DNA of 64,000 nt from Eubacteriales bacterium (GTDB taxonomy: Bacteria > Bacillota > Clostridia > Lachnospirales > Lachnospiraceae), in assembly GCA_030524745.1 (NCBI GenBank), contig JAUNGC010000012.1, forward strand, positions 1 to 64,000, in the 5' to 3' direction. The notes below the pieces were generated by a model, which had not been told where the DNA came from, did no database searches, and saw nothing but the letters and a program-made list of their open reading frames with translations. Below are positions 18,549-28,292 of this stretch, piece after piece. Positions within the stretch are counted from its first letter, which is position 1. Each line of letters begins with the position of its first letter. A program made the position numbers and the translations under genes.

Positions 18549-20123
18549 ATGTTGAAAATTATTATTGTCGCAGCAGTGATTGCATTTATTCTTTTTCAGG
18601 TAAAAAAGCACAAAGAAGAAAAGGCCTGTGAGCAGCAGAAAGCGGAAGAACGTGCAAGGACTTATGCAGAGCGAAAAAAAAGCGGGAACCCATCAGTAAG
18701 CACAGCGGTGCCGGAGGGGGCTGCCGCACATGCAAAGAGCGAAGGAGCGGGTTCGATAGTCGGAGCGGACGGGAAAGAATATCCTGACTCCAGCTACTAT
18801 CTCGACCATGTGGCGCTTAAGTATCTGTCGGAATCGCCTTATAATGACGAAAAATATGAGTATAGCCCGATTTACGAAATGCTGGCATTGGAGTATTATC
18901 TGAGCAAATTTGAGGAAAGAATCCGGAAGCTTGACGTTTTGAATGACACCGATGTGGATTATGCATTTAAAGGCATTTACGAACTGGCAGAAAATTACTA
19001 TTATCCCAGTGCGGGGGACGACGATCTGACTCATTTCATGCATTATGAAGTCCGCTATAAGAAAGACTGGCTTCGCGCCATGAAAGGAAACGGTTATTAC
19101 CAGAACGCTTATCATATTTCGCTGGATGCTTCTAAAGCGCTGGAGTGGTATGAATTGTCTGACGCATGGTTTTCCAAATACGGGAAAAAGGTTGTGGGAA
19201 AGGGAGAAACTACCGTGATTAAGATGGCGCGGTGTAAACTCCAGGCGGCGCATATTCTCTCGGCGGGGCTGTACGGCGTCGCAAGGGACACCAAAAAAGC
19301 ATTGGGATTGTACGGTCAGACATTCCAGTTGGCGGCACATTATTCGCAGGAGGAGATATCTGCCGAAGTGATCTGCGCGTTGATTCAGGGATACCCAAGA
19401 AATCCGGAGGACTACGTTACAAGCGCTGTAAATATGCTGGCGGACTGGGCCTGCCGCAGCAATCTGGGACTTGCCATGCTGATAGAATATACACAGTACG
19501 CCTCCGGGCTTGACAAAAGCTTATTGGCGCAAAGCCCGGAGAGCGTGGCGCGGCTCTGCCGGAGCAAAGGCGAAGAAAATATTTATGCGGGATACCTGCT
19601 TGGCATGGCGATGATTTCCGGTTATGGAACAGACTGTAATCCGGATGCAGGAATGAAGATTCTTGAGGCGGCTGCCGAAGCAGGAAGCGTTTTTGCCGCA
19701 TATGCGTTGTGGAATCTTGCTTCTGATGATAAAGAGAAGCAGACGATTCGCAAAAAGGCGCTGGATGATCTTTTGACGGAGGTTTGTGCAGCAAACGGAC
19801 ATATCCGGACACAGTTGGAGGCGGAAGGAAAGAATCTTACGGCTGTTCAGAATATAAAGATAAAAGAACAGGTTAAAGAATATGTGGAAAATGAGAGAAA
19901 AAAAGCGCGCGAGAAGTATATAAAGATGCTGGAGGATATGGAACAGGAGCAGGGCTTCTCATTCCCTGCCGTCATACATGACGCAGAAATGAATCGTTGG
20001 GAATTGAGAGATATTTCCGCCGGTCTGGCGAGGTATGAGTGTATGGAAACAGGAGAAATCAGAACTTTGGACAGATTGGATATAGAACGCCTCGGGGCAA
20101 CGCAGGGTATTTGGTTTGAGTAA
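18549..20123 (+). CDS. Membrane-anchored Sel1-repeat protein
   Basis: A 524-residue protein. A single N-terminal helix (about 2-19, LKIIIVAAVIAFILFQV) is followed by a charged coiled coil (KKHKEEKACEQQKAEER) and a long alpha-helical body. The body contains Sel1-like units, for example LYGVARDTKKALGLYGQTF near 240 and YGTDCNPDAGMKILEAAAEA near 360. The last 60 residues look beta-rich and separate. Sel1 repeats normally mediate protein-protein contacts; no enzyme motif is visible. The start at ATG 18549 follows GGAAGGGG. A strong terminator follows, so it is probably transcribed alone or under the divergent XRE protein. Confidence 0.7.
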   Translation: MLKIIIVAAVIAFILFQVKKHKEEKACEQQKAEERARTYAERKKSGNPSVSTAVPEGAAAHAKSEGAGSIVGADGKEYPDSSYYLDHVALKYLSESPYNDEKYEYSPIYEMLALEYYLSKFEERIRKLDVLNDTDVDYAFKGIYELAENYYYPSAGDDDLTHFMHYEVRYKKDWLRAMKGNGYYQNAYHISLDASKALEWYELSDAWFSKYGKKVVGKGETTVIKMARCKLQAAHILSAGLYGVARDTKKALGLYGQTFQLAAHYSQEEISAEVICALIQGYPRNPEDYVTSAVNMLADWACRSNLGLAMLIEYTQYASGLDKSLLAQSPESVARLCRSKGEENIYAGYLLGMAMISGYGTDCNPDAGMKILEAAAEAGSVFAAYALWNLASDDKEKQTIRKKALDDLLTEVCAANGHIRTQLEAEGKNLTAVQNIKIKEQVKEYVENERKKAREKYIKMLEDMEQEQGFSFPAVIHDAEMNRWELRDISAGLARYECMETGEIRTLDRLDIERLGATQGIWFE

Positions 20124-20147
20124 ATAGAAAAACAGATTTCAGAGTGA

Positions 20148-20184
20148 GCATCTGCCGGTTAAAATACTGGCGGATGCTTTTTTT
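20148..20184 (+). terminator. Rho-independent terminator after the Sel1-repeat gene
   Basis: GCATCTGCC and GGCGGATGC form the stem, followed by seven T. It separates the Sel1 gene from the GNAT gene. Confidence 0.85.
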
Positions 20185-20320
20185 ACTTCAGAACGATGCC
20201 GGGCGGTACGTCACTAATTTTTTTAATCTGTTATAGGTCAATGCTTATGCGATGTGTTATACTGGTTAAATACAGGAGCATCCATCGTTTCCGTAAAAAT
20301 ATAGAAATACAGGAGTTATG

Positions 20321-20791
20321 ATGAATATGGAATTTGTTTATAAGAAAGCGGGTATGGAGGACATAGAACTGCTGGTTAAAACAAGGATTGAAGTATTGCG
20401 TGCGGCGAACCGTCTGAGCGGCGATACGGAGATGACGCTTGTAGAGCGGCAGTCGAGGGAATATTACGAAGAGTGCCTGCCGGCAGGAACACATATCGCA
20501 TATCTTGTCTTTGAGGAAGAGCGGTGTATCGGTGCAGGAGGAGTCAGCTTTTTCAGGGTAATGCCTACCTATCATAATCCGACGGGATGGAAAGCATATA
20601 TCATGAATATGTATACGAATCCGGACTACAGGCGAAAGGGGATTGCCTACCATACGTTGGAACTTTTGATAGAAGAAGCGAAGAATAAAAATATAAAGCA
20701 TATTTCCCTGGAGGCAACGGATATGGGAAGAAGGTTGTATGAACGTTACGGTTTTGTGAACATGAAAAACGAGATGGAATTGCCGGAATAA
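20321..20791 (+). CDS. GNAT-family N-acetyltransferase
   Basis: A 156-residue acetyl-CoA-dependent transferase. The acetyl-CoA pyrophosphate loop is visible as NPDYRRKGIAYHTLELLIEE (about 106-125), preceded by the central beta strands (IAYLVFEEERCIGAGGVSFF). A C-terminal GRRLYERYGFVNMKNEM completes the fold. The substrate is unknown. AGGAG (20311-20315) is 5 bases before ATG 20321 and only 2 before ATG 20318, so 20321 is chosen. Isolated between a terminator and the sugar operon. Confidence 0.88.
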   Translation: MNMEFVYKKAGMEDIELLVKTRIEVLRAANRLSGDTEMTLVERQSREYYEECLPAGTHIAYLVFEEERCIGAGGVSFFRVMPTYHNPTGWKAYIMNMYTNPDYRRKGIAYHTLELLIEEAKNKNIKHISLEATDMGRRLYERYGFVNMKNEMELPE

Positions 20792-20855
20792 AACGGGCGG
20801 CGGAAAAGATTATAAACGTACCATAATAAAGGGTGAAATATCAGAGGATGGATAA

Positions 20856-22883
20856 ATGAAGGAACTTCTTTTCGGAGCGGCTTATTATGACGAATATATG
20901 CCCTGCGAACGTCTGGAGAAAGACGTTGCCATGATGAAAAAGGCGGGGATCAACACGGTGCGGATTGCAGAGTCAACATGGAGCACCTGCGAGCCGCAGG
21001 ACGGCGTATTTGATTTTTCTCATGTGGAGCGCGTCATGGATGCGATGGAGAGGGCGGACATCCATGTCGTCATCGGTACGCCCACCTATGCGGTACCGGC
21101 ATGGATGATTAAAGCCCATCCTGATATTCTGGCCACTACGATAAAGGGACGGGGCATTTACGGAGCGCGTCAGATCATGGACATTACCCATCCGGCATAC
21201 CGTTTTTACGGGGAACGCGTGATCCGAGAACTTTTGAAGCGCACCGCACACCGCAAATGCGTGATTGGCTTTCAACTGGATAATGAGACGAAATACTATG
21301 GAACTGCGGGAAAAAACGTACAGGAAAGATTTGTGAAGTATCTGCGGAAGAAATTCCGGGATGATCCGGACGCCATGAATCGTGAGTTTGGCCTGGATTA
21401 TTGGAGCAATCGAATCAATTCCTGGGAGGATTTTCCGGATGTCAGGGGGACGATTAACGGAAGCCTGGGCGCGGAATTTGAAAAATTCCAGCGGACGCTG
21501 GTGGAGGAATTTCTAAGCTGGCAGGCGGATATTGTGAACGAGTATCGGCGGGAGGACCAGTTTGTCACCCACAATCTGGATTTTGAATGGCGCGGATATT
21601 CCTACGGCGTGCAGCCGGACGTAAACCATTATCAGGTGGCAAAAACGCTGAGCATTGCCGGAGTGGATATTTATCATCCCACACAGGACGAACTGACTGG
21701 GGCGGAGATCGCTTTTGGCGGTGATATGACAAGGTCTCTGAAACAGGACAACTATCTGGTTCTGGAGACACAGGCGCAGGGATATCCCGGATGGACGCCT
21801 TATAAGGGACAATTGCGTTTACAGGCATACAGTCATATTGCGTCCGGAGCCAACAGCGTGATGTACTGGCACTGGCATTCCATCCATAATTCTTTTGAGA
21901 CTTACTGGAAAGGGCTTCTTGGCCATGATTTTCAGGAAAATGACACATATCGGGAAGGCTGTGTCATCGGGCGGGAGTTTTTAGAGATCGGCAGTCATCT
22001 GGTAAATCTGAAAAAGAAAAATGACGTGGCGGTTCTGGTCAGCAACGAGGCGCTGATCGGGCTGAAATGGTTTGGAATTGAGGCGACGGCAGCCGGGAAT
22101 AACGGCATTGGCTACAATGATGTTGTGCGCTGGATTTATGATACTCTGTACCAAATGAATGTGGAGTGCGACTTCATCTGGCCGGAATCGGAAAATCTTG
22201 ACCGGTATAAAGTGATTGTGGCGCCGGCCCTTTATGCCGCGCCGGATGCTTTGCTGGAAAAACTAAACCGGTATGTATACGCTGGCGGAACGCTGGTTGC
22301 CACCTTTAAAACGGCGTTTGCCAATGAAAATGTGAAAGTCAGCCATGAAATACAGCCGCATATTTTAAGGGATTGTCTCGGAGTGAGATATCATCAGTTT
22401 ACATTTCCCCAAAATGTCGGGTTATCCGGTGATATGATCGGAGAGGCAAAAGGGAAGGAAGCCAAAACCTTCATGGAGTTATTAATTCCGGAGGGCGCAG
22501 AGGTGCTGGCCGCCTATGACCATTATAACTGGAACGGATATGCGGCTGTCACGAAAAACAGATATGGCAGGGGAACTGCCGTTTATATCGGCTGTATGAC
22601 GGACAGAGAAGTTCTGGAAAGAATACTGCGCAGCGTTCTTGAGGAGACGATGACGGAAACGGCAAAAGAAAGCTTTCCTGTTATTGTGCGAAAGGGAACG
22701 AACGATTTTGGAAAGACCGTGCGGTTTTATCTGAACTATTCGGCAAAAAGGCGGATGCAGCAGTACCGGTTTTTGGACGGCGTGGAATTGCTGAGCGGGG
22801 CGGAGATTCAAAATGGGGATATGATTTGCCTGGAGCCCTGGGGCGTAACAATAATAGAGGAAAGACAGGAGGTTGGGATATGA
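20856..22883 (+). CDS. Glycoside hydrolase family 42 (beta-galactosidase / alpha-L-arabinopyranosidase type)
   Basis: A 675-residue cytoplasmic enzyme of GH42. The TIM barrel opens with [19 protein letters not shown]. The acid/base is expected at Glu144 (QLDNET) and the nucleophile at about Glu304 (VLETQAQG). It is followed by the trimerization domain (about 395-600; [17 protein letters not shown]) and a small beta domain. There is no signal peptide, so it acts on imported oligosaccharides. Most GH42 members cleave beta-D-galactosides, and some cleave alpha-L-arabinopyranosides. The directly coupled FGGY kinase and AraD downstream make an arabinose-releasing role attractive. SD AGAGGATG precedes ATG 20856. 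The stop overlaps the kinase start (ATGA). Confidence 0.9.
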   Translation: MKELLFGAAYYDEYMPCERLEKDVAMMKKAGINTVRIAESTWSTCEPQDGVFDFSHVERVMDAMERADIHVVIGTPTYAVPAWMIKAHPDILATTIKGRGIYGARQIMDITHPAYRFYGERVIRELLKRTAHRKCVIGFQLDNETKYYGTAGKNVQERFVKYLRKKFRDDPDAMNREFGLDYWSNRINSWEDFPDVRGTINGSLGAEFEKFQRTLVEEFLSWQADIVNEYRREDQFVTHNLDFEWRGYSYGVQPDVNHYQVAKTLSIAGVDIYHPTQDELTGAEIAFGGDMTRSLKQDNYLVLETQAQGYPGWTPYKGQLRLQAYSHIASGANSVMYWHWHSIHNSFETYWKGLLGHDFQENDTYREGCVIGREFLEIGSHLVNLKKKNDVAVLVSNEALIGLKWFGIEATAAGNNGIGYNDVVRWIYDTLYQMNVECDFIWPESENLDRYKVIVAPALYAAPDALLEKLNRYVYAGGTLVATFKTAFANENVKVSHEIQPHILRDCLGVRYHQFTFPQNVGLSGDMIGEAKGKEAKTFMELLIPEGAEVLAAYDHYNWNGYAAVTKNRYGRGTAVYIGCMTDREVLERILRSVLEETMTETAKESFPVIVRKGTNDFGKTVRFYLNYSAKRRMQQYRFLDGVELLSGAEIQNGDMICLEPWGVTIIEERQEVGI

Positions 22884-24487
22884 GCAGGGAAGAGATCAAA
22901 AGTGCAATACGGGAAGGAAAAACGGCACTGGGCATTGAATTCGGATCCACGCGTATTAAGGCGGTGCTGATCGATGAGAACCATGTGCCTGTGGCGTCCG
23001 GCAGCCATGAGTGGGAAAACCGTCTGGAAAACGGTATTTGGACGTATCGTCCTGAGGATATCTGGACCGGACTGCAGGACTGCTATCAAAAGCTGGCGGC
23101 GGATGTGGAAGCGCAATATCAGGAAACGCTGACGACGGCCGGCGCGATCGGCTTTTCCGCCATGATGCACGGCTATATGGCATTTGATGAAAAGGGCGAA
23201 CTGCTGGCGCCGTTTCGCACCTGGCGCAATACGATTACGGAAGAAGCGGCGTCCGCGCTTTCTAAGGAGTTTCAGTTTAATATTCCCCAGCGGTGGAGCG
23301 TCGCCCATCTGTATCAGGCGGTTTTAAACGGAGAGGAACATGTGGAAAGGATCGCTTATCTGAGCACGCTGGCCTGCTATATCCACTGGAAGCTGACCGG
23401 GCAGAAGGCGGCTGGCATCGGAGAGGCTTCCGGCATGTTCCCCATCGATTCTGCGACGAAAGATTACGATGCCGGCATGCTGGAAAAATTTGATGCTCTT
23501 GTGGCTCATAAGAACTATCCGTGGAAGTTAAAGGAGATTTTGCCCAAAGTGCTTACGGCGGGAGAAGAAGCGGGCAGGCTGACGGAGGAAGGGGCGAAGC
23601 TTCTGGACGTATCCGGCAGACTGAAAGCGGGCATTCCCCTGTGTCCGCCGGAGGGAGACGCGGGAACGGGCATGGCGGCGACGAAGAGCGTTGCGCCCCG
23701 CACCGGCAACGTATCGGCGGGCACCAGCGTGTTTGCCATGATCGTTTTGGAAAAAGCGCTTTCCGGGATGTATCCGGAAATTGATATGGTGACCACGCCC
23801 TCCGGCGATCCGGTGGCGATGGTGCACTGCAACAACTGCACGTCCGATTTGAATGCGTGGGTGAATCTGTTCGGGGAATTTGCAGTCTGCTATGGGATGG
23901 AAACGGATAAGGACAGGCTGTTCTCCGTTCTTTACAACAAGGCGCTGGAGGGCGACAGGGACTGCGGCGGCCTGATGGCTTACAACTATTTTTCAGGGGA
24001 GCCCGTCACCGGTCTGGAGGAAGGGCGTCCGCTCTTTGTCCGCCGTCCTGACAGCAATTTCACGCTGGCTAATTTCATGCGCGCGCATCTTTACAGCGCT
24101 CTTGCCACGCTCAAAATCGGTCTGGATATCCTGTTAAAGCAGGAGGAAGTGCGGATCGACTCTGTGACCGGGCACGGCGGCCTGTTTAAGACAAAGGGCG
24201 TCGGACAGCGCATACTGGCGGCGGCCATGAACGCGCCGATTTCCGTGATGGAGACTGCCGGGGAAGGCGGCGCCTGGGGGATCGCGCTGCTGGCGGCTTA
24301 TATGATTCATAGAGCGGAGGGCGAGAGCCTGGACCGCTATCTGGAAGAGAAAGTATTTGGGGATATGAGAGTCGAGACGGTAGAACCGGACGGCGCGGAT
24401 GCGGAGGGCTTCGACGCTTTTCTTGCGCAGTATCAAAATGGCCTGCCGGTGGAAAAAGCTGCAGTGGACTCCCTGCCCCTGGCGTAG
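22880..24487 (+). CDS. FGGY-family carbohydrate kinase (probable L-ribulokinase)
   Basis: A 535-residue sugar kinase of the FGGY family. The N-terminal phosphate loop is [15 protein letters not shown]. The second ATPase half contains [20 protein letters not shown] and [20 protein letters not shown]. It overlaps the GH42 gene by 4 bases and has an AGGAGG SD. Its neighbour is L-ribulose-5-phosphate 4-epimerase, so phosphorylating L-ribulose is the most likely reaction; xylulose is the alternative. No L-arabinose isomerase (AraA) gene is in the window, so that step must be encoded elsewhere. Confidence 0.82.
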   Translation: MSREEIKSAIREGKTALGIEFGSTRIKAVLIDENHVPVASGSHEWENRLENGIWTYRPEDIWTGLQDCYQKLAADVEAQYQETLTTAGAIGFSAMMHGYMAFDEKGELLAPFRTWRNTITEEAASALSKEFQFNIPQRWSVAHLYQAVLNGEEHVERIAYLSTLACYIHWKLTGQKAAGIGEASGMFPIDSATKDYDAGMLEKFDALVAHKNYPWKLKEILPKVLTAGEEAGRLTEEGAKLLDVSGRLKAGIPLCPPEGDAGTGMAATKSVAPRTGNVSAGTSVFAMIVLEKALSGMYPEIDMVTTPSGDPVAMVHCNNCTSDLNAWVNLFGEFAVCYGMETDKDRLFSVLYNKALEGDRDCGGLMAYNYFSGEPVTGLEEGRPLFVRRPDSNFTLANFMRAHLYSALATLKIGLDILLKQEEVRIDSVTGHGGLFKTKGVGQRILAAAMNAPISVMETAGEGGAWGIALLAAYMIHRAEGESLDRYLEEKVFGDMRVETVEPDGADAEGFDAFLAQYQNGLPVEKAAVDSLPLA

Positions 24488-24585
24488 CGCCGCGCCGGGA
24501 TGACGGCGGATGGGCAGGCGGGATTGCGGCTTGCCCGTTGACAGGAAAGCAAACCGCCGTCTGAGAGAAAGGAAGAAGGAAAGAG

Positions 24586-25287
24586 ATGCTGGAAGAATTA
24601 AAAAAAGCGGTATATGAGGCCAATATGGAATTGCCCCGGTACGGTCTGGTCACGTTTACCTGGGGAAATGTCAGCGGGATCGACAGAAAAAGCGGCCTGT
24701 TTGTGATCAAACCAAGCGGCGTGGACTATGAGAAGCTGACGCCAAAGGATATGGTGGTGATGGATTTAAACGGCAATCGTGTGGAAGGAGCCTATAAGCC
24801 TTCCTCCGATACGGCAACCCATATCGAGATTTATAAGGCATTTTTGGAGGTGGGCGGCATCGTTCATACCCATTCCTCCTATGCCACGAGCTGGGCCCAG
24901 GCCGGGCGGGGCATTCCCTGTTACGGCACGACTCATGCGGATTATATGTACGGGGAAATTCCCTGTCTGCGCTGTCTGACAGAGGAGGAAATTGAGGACG
25001 CCTATGAGGAAAATACAGGACATCTGATCGTGAATGAATTTATGCGGATGGGCAAAGATCCGATGGCGGTACCGGCCGTATTGTGTAAAAATCACGGTCC
25101 TTTTGCATGGGGAAAGGATGCGAAGGAAGCGGTACATAATGCGGTGGTTCTGGAAGAAGTGGCGAAGATGGCTTACCGTGCGGAGGTCATCAATCCGCAG
25201 ATTCAGCCTGCGCCCCAGCCACTTCAGGATAAGCACTATTACCGCAAGCACGGCGCAAACGCCTACTATGGGCAGGAGTCGAAATAG
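24586..25287 (+). CDS. araD: L-ribulose-5-phosphate 4-epimerase
   Basis: A 233-residue class II aldolase-fold enzyme converting L-ribulose 5-phosphate to D-xylulose 5-phosphate. The zinc ligands His94 and His96 lie in [14 protein letters not shown] and the third at about His170 in [10 protein letters not shown]. The phosphate-binding region is [19 protein letters not shown]. Length and the pattern [14 protein letters not shown] fit AraD/UlaF/SgaE. It lies 98 bases behind the kinase gene, and that gap contains a small hairpin without a T-tract. GAAAGGAAG precedes ATG 24586. Confidence 0.93.
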   Translation: MLEELKKAVYEANMELPRYGLVTFTWGNVSGIDRKSGLFVIKPSGVDYEKLTPKDMVVMDLNGNRVEGAYKPSSDTATHIEIYKAFLEVGGIVHTHSSYATSWAQAGRGIPCYGTTHADYMYGEIPCLRCLTEEEIEDAYEENTGHLIVNEFMRMGKDPMAVPAVLCKNHGPFAWGKDAKEAVHNAVVLEEVAKMAYRAEVINPQIQPAPQPLQDKHYYRKHGANAYYGQESK

Positions 25288-25379
25288 CGGATGAGCGGAA
25301 ACTGCGGATAAGTGAAAATGGCGGATGAACAGAAACGGAAAGGACCGGATGGCGGTAACAGGAAAAGGGCCGGAATGCG

Positions 25380-26390
25380 ATGGAAAATAAACGGGTGAGA
25401 ATTTCCGATATTGCGGAGGAACTGGGCCTGAGTACGGCCACGGTTTCCAATGTGATTCATGGAAAGACGAAAAAAATATCGGATGAGACGGTGCGGCGGG
25501 TGCAGCAGCTTCTGGAAGAGAGGCAGTATATTCCGAGCATGGCGGGGATTTTGCTGGCGCAGAACAATTCCAGAATTATCGGCGTGATTATTAACGATCA
25601 TCCGAAATACGAGGGGCATGTGCTGGAGGATCCTTTTATCGCATCTTCGCTGAACGGTCTTTCAAGGGAAATCGATCGTTCCGGGCAGTTCATGATGGTA
25701 AAGGTCACAACAGAACTGGACAGCATCATCAAATTCGCGTCCATGTGGAATATGGACGGCATGGTGCTGATCGGCTTCTGCGAGCAGGATTACAAGACGC
25801 TCCGGGCGTTCATGCGGGTTCCCTTTGTGGTATACGAGGGCTATTTTTGCGAAGCAGGAGGCATCTGCAACCTGACCATTGATAACCGGGACGGCGGCTT
25901 TCAGGTCGGACAGTATTTTAAGCGGCTGGGACATAAACGGGCTTTGTGCGTTGCGGATAACCATATCTGCATGGATTGGGAACGGTATCAGGGATTTCTG
26001 GAAGGATTCGGCACGGATGGCGCAGACTTCATGGAGGTTGCGTTTGAGGAAGAAAAGCGGCGGAATTTTTATGAGCAGAATCTGGAAAAAATCAAAACCT
26101 ATTCGGCCGTTTTTGCAGTTTCGGATCGCTATGCGGTGGAACTGATGCGGTTTCTGACAGAGCGGGGCGTGCGCATACCGGAAGAAATATCCATTGTCGG
26201 TTTTGACGATTCTCCGATTTGCCAGCAGGTCACGCCGGCGCTGACTTCGGTCCGGCAGGAGGAGAAGGAGCGGGCAAGGCTGGCGGTGGAAAAGCTGAAA
26301 CTGCTGAAAGAAAACCGGCAGGAGGAAACGGAAGTGAAGCTGGGCGTTTCTCTGGTGGAACGGGACAGTTCTGCGCCCTTCGGACGCTAG
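25380..26390 (+). CDS. LacI-family transcriptional regulator of the sugar operon
   Basis: A 336-residue repressor. The HTH and hinge (VRISDIAEELGLSTATVSNV ... IPSMAGILLAQNNSRIIGVI, quoted in parts) are followed by a periplasmic-binding-like ligand domain (about 60-330; SIVGFDDSPICQQVTPALTS). It lies 92 bases downstream of araD in the same direction and probably closes the operon, sensing its sugar. The SD is weak (GGAATG). A TATAAACGTACCATAATA stretch before the GH42 gene is a possible operator half-palindrome, but I could not confirm it. Confidence 0.88.
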   Translation: MENKRVRISDIAEELGLSTATVSNVIHGKTKKISDETVRRVQQLLEERQYIPSMAGILLAQNNSRIIGVIINDHPKYEGHVLEDPFIASSLNGLSREIDRSGQFMMVKVTTELDSIIKFASMWNMDGMVLIGFCEQDYKTLRAFMRVPFVVYEGYFCEAGGICNLTIDNRDGGFQVGQYFKRLGHKRALCVADNHICMDWERYQGFLEGFGTDGADFMEVAFEEEKRRNFYEQNLEKIKTYSAVFAVSDRYAVELMRFLTERGVRIPEEISIVGFDDSPICQQVTPALTSVRQEEKERARLAVEKLKLLKENRQEETEVKLGVSLVERDSSAPFGR

Positions 26391-26487
26391 CGTCAGGAAA
26401 ATGACAACAATTCAGGCAAGTCAGAAATTTTATTAAAAATACACAAATTTAACTGCACATTTTTGGCACGGGTTATGCGTTTAACCT

Positions 26488-26516
26488 TTGCCTTTCAAAA
26501 TCCTCTTTCGTATAAT
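26488..26516 (+). promoter_or_regulatory. Sigma-A-type promoter of the MATE gene
   Basis: TTGCCT (26488-26493) and TATAAT (26511-26516) are 17 bp apart, 27 bases before the SD/ATG region. Confidence 0.75.
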
Positions 26517-26543
26517 GTTTGTGAGACGAAGGAGGATTTTCAG

Positions 26544-27884
26544 ATGATGAAAGAACGTTCATTTTTGAAAGCCGTTTGCAATATCGCCATTCCCATTACG
26601 CTGCAATCCATGCTGCAGGCTTCCTTCAGCGTTGTGGATCAGATCATGATCGGACAGCTTGGCAGCGTCAGCATTGCAGGAATCGGTCTGGCCGGAAAGT
26701 TTTCATCCGTTTATTCGGTGCTTCTTTCTGCAGTAGCGACAATTGCCGGAATCATGATCGCGCAGTATATCGGACAGAAGGATGAAGCGGAAGTGAGGCG
26801 CAGCTTTTTAGTCAATCTCATTGTGGCGCTGGCCACAGCGGTTCTCTTTTTCCTGTTGTGTCTGTGTTTTCCGGGTCGGATTATGGGACTTTACACTTCG
26901 GAAACGGCAACTGCGCAGGCCGCTGCAGGCTATCTTCGGATCGTGTCCGCAACATTTCTTCCCATGGCGGGAGCGACGCTTTTGTCCACCGTGCTGCGGT
27001 GCAGGGAGAAAGCGGATGATCCGCTCTATGCGGGTATTGCGGCTGCGCTTGTCAATACCGGATTAAATTATGCGCTCATTTTCGGAAAAATGGGATTTCC
27101 CGCGCTGGGCGTCAGCGGAGCGGCTCTGGCGACTGTGATCGCACAGTTTGTCAATTTCGGACTGATTTTTGCCATGTACTGCCGCCATGGAAAAAGGAGC
27201 GGCGCGGTAGCGCCGGCAGAAATGCCGCAGAAAAAAGCGTTTGATTTCCGGCAATATGCGGCTATGCTGCTTCCTATTCTGATCACGGAGTTTATGTGGA
27301 GTCTTGGCGAAAATGTGTATGCCATGATCTACGGGAAACTGGGAACGCAGTCCTGCGCAGCCATGACGCTGCTCAATCCGATCCAGAGCCTGACGATCGG
27401 GGCCTTAAGCGGGCTTTCCGCAGCCGCCAGCATTATTATCGGAAAGTCGCTGGGAGAAGGGGACAACGACAGGGCATACCGGGAATCGGTGAAACTGATG
27501 CTCTACGGACTTTGTGGCAGCGCCTTCCTTTCCGCGCTGCTGCTGGTCACAGGAAAATATTATGTGCGGTTGTATCAGGTGGAAGAACAGGTGCGTCTGA
27601 CGGCTTTGCAGATTCTGGTGGCTTATGCGTTGATTTCTCCGGTTAAGGTCCAGAACATGATTGTGGGCGGAGGCGTTTTGCGCAGCGGCGGAAAGACGAA
27701 GTATATCATGTGGATCGATATTGTCGGAACCTGGGTGTTCGGCGTGCCGCTGGGGCTGTGCGCGGCGTTTTGGTGGAAGCTTTCCATCCCGTATGTTTAT
27801 TTCATTCTGTCGCTGGAAGAATGCGTCAGATTGGGAATATCGCTGCTGATCTTCCGGAAAAGAGGCTGGATGCAGCGGATATAA
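26544..27884 (+). CDS. MATE-family multidrug/cation efflux transporter
   Basis: A 446-residue, 12-helix transporter in two six-helix halves, with the expected family segments IPITLQSMLQASFSVVDQIM and ALSGLSAAASIIIGKSLGEG. It exports organic cations or drugs in exchange for Na+ or H+. ATG 26544 is 8 bases after AAGGAGG; ATG 26547 is also possible. It has its own promoter. The stop codon TAA lies inside the ATAA direct repeat flanking the palindromic element that follows. Confidence 0.93.
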   Translation: MMKERSFLKAVCNIAIPITLQSMLQASFSVVDQIMIGQLGSVSIAGIGLAGKFSSVYSVLLSAVATIAGIMIAQYIGQKDEAEVRRSFLVNLIVALATAVLFFLLCLCFPGRIMGLYTSETATAQAAAGYLRIVSATFLPMAGATLLSTVLRCREKADDPLYAGIAAALVNTGLNYALIFGKMGFPALGVSGAALATVIAQFVNFGLIFAMYCRHGKRSGAVAPAEMPQKKAFDFRQYAAMLLPILITEFMWSLGENVYAMIYGKLGTQSCAAMTLLNPIQSLTIGALSGLSAAASIIIGKSLGEGDNDRAYRESVKLMLYGLCGSAFLSALLLVTGKYYVRLYQVEEQVRLTALQILVAYALISPVKVQNMIVGGGVLRSGGKTKYIMWIDIVGTWVFGVPLGLCAAFWWKLSIPYVYFILSLEECVRLGISLLIFRKRGWMQRI

Positions 27885-28124
27885 GCGGAGGGGAAACGTA
27901 TCGTTTGGCCGATAGTCTGTGGACCGCCCGCGCCCCGTTTCCGGCGGCACATATATCCTTTCCGGACACGCTTTCGCTCGAAAAACGCGTAGCAGTACAT
28001 AGGGCTGCACAGGACGCAGCCCAAATACTGACGCGTTTTTAACGGTCCGGGAAATGATATATGTGCCGCCGGAAACGGGGCGCGGGCGGAATTCAGGTTG
28101 TCGGCGGACTGATACGTTTTCCGC
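27885..28124. mobile_element. MITE-like long palindromic element
   Basis: A 240-bp imperfect palindrome. The 34-bp core arms at 27924-27957 and 28056-28089 are perfectly complementary. Outer arms match at GCGGA and AAACGTATC, and the centre forms a nested hairpin (27981-28040). It is flanked by ATAA on both sides (27881-27884 and 28125-28128), a possible target duplication. No protein is encoded. It fills most of the 408-base gap between the MATE and hydrolase genes. Confidence 0.6.
27981..28040. terminator. Central hairpin of the palindrome, probably a bidirectional terminator
   Basis: AAAAACGCGT pairs with ACGCGTTTTT, CAGTA with TACTG, and GGGCTGC with GCAGCCC around a 7-base loop. T-runs on both strands suit bidirectional termination, here for the MATE gene. 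Confidence 0.6.
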
Positions 28125-28193
28125 ATAAGAGAAAAATCATTGGCAGCAGTTCAGTCGGGTCTGCGCAGACCGTGGAGGTAAAGGTCTGCGTTC

Positions 28194-28222
28194 TTGACGG
28201 AATGATGACTGGTTGGTATAAT
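28194..28222 (+). promoter_or_regulatory. Promoter of the hydrolase gene
   Basis: TTGACG (28194-28199) and TATAAT (28217-28222) are 17 bp apart, 71 bases before the chosen start. Confidence 0.8.
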
Positions 28223-28292
28223 GAGTTAGAGAGGACTAACAAAAAGAGGATAAGACCGAATATATTGCTTGCGGAAGGCTGGGAAGATTGTT

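Noticed and set aside
20800-20830. LacI/AraR-type operator before the GH42 gene
   Set aside because: Only a half-matching palindrome around ACGTAC is seen; without a second site or known consensus for this regulator it cannot be supported.
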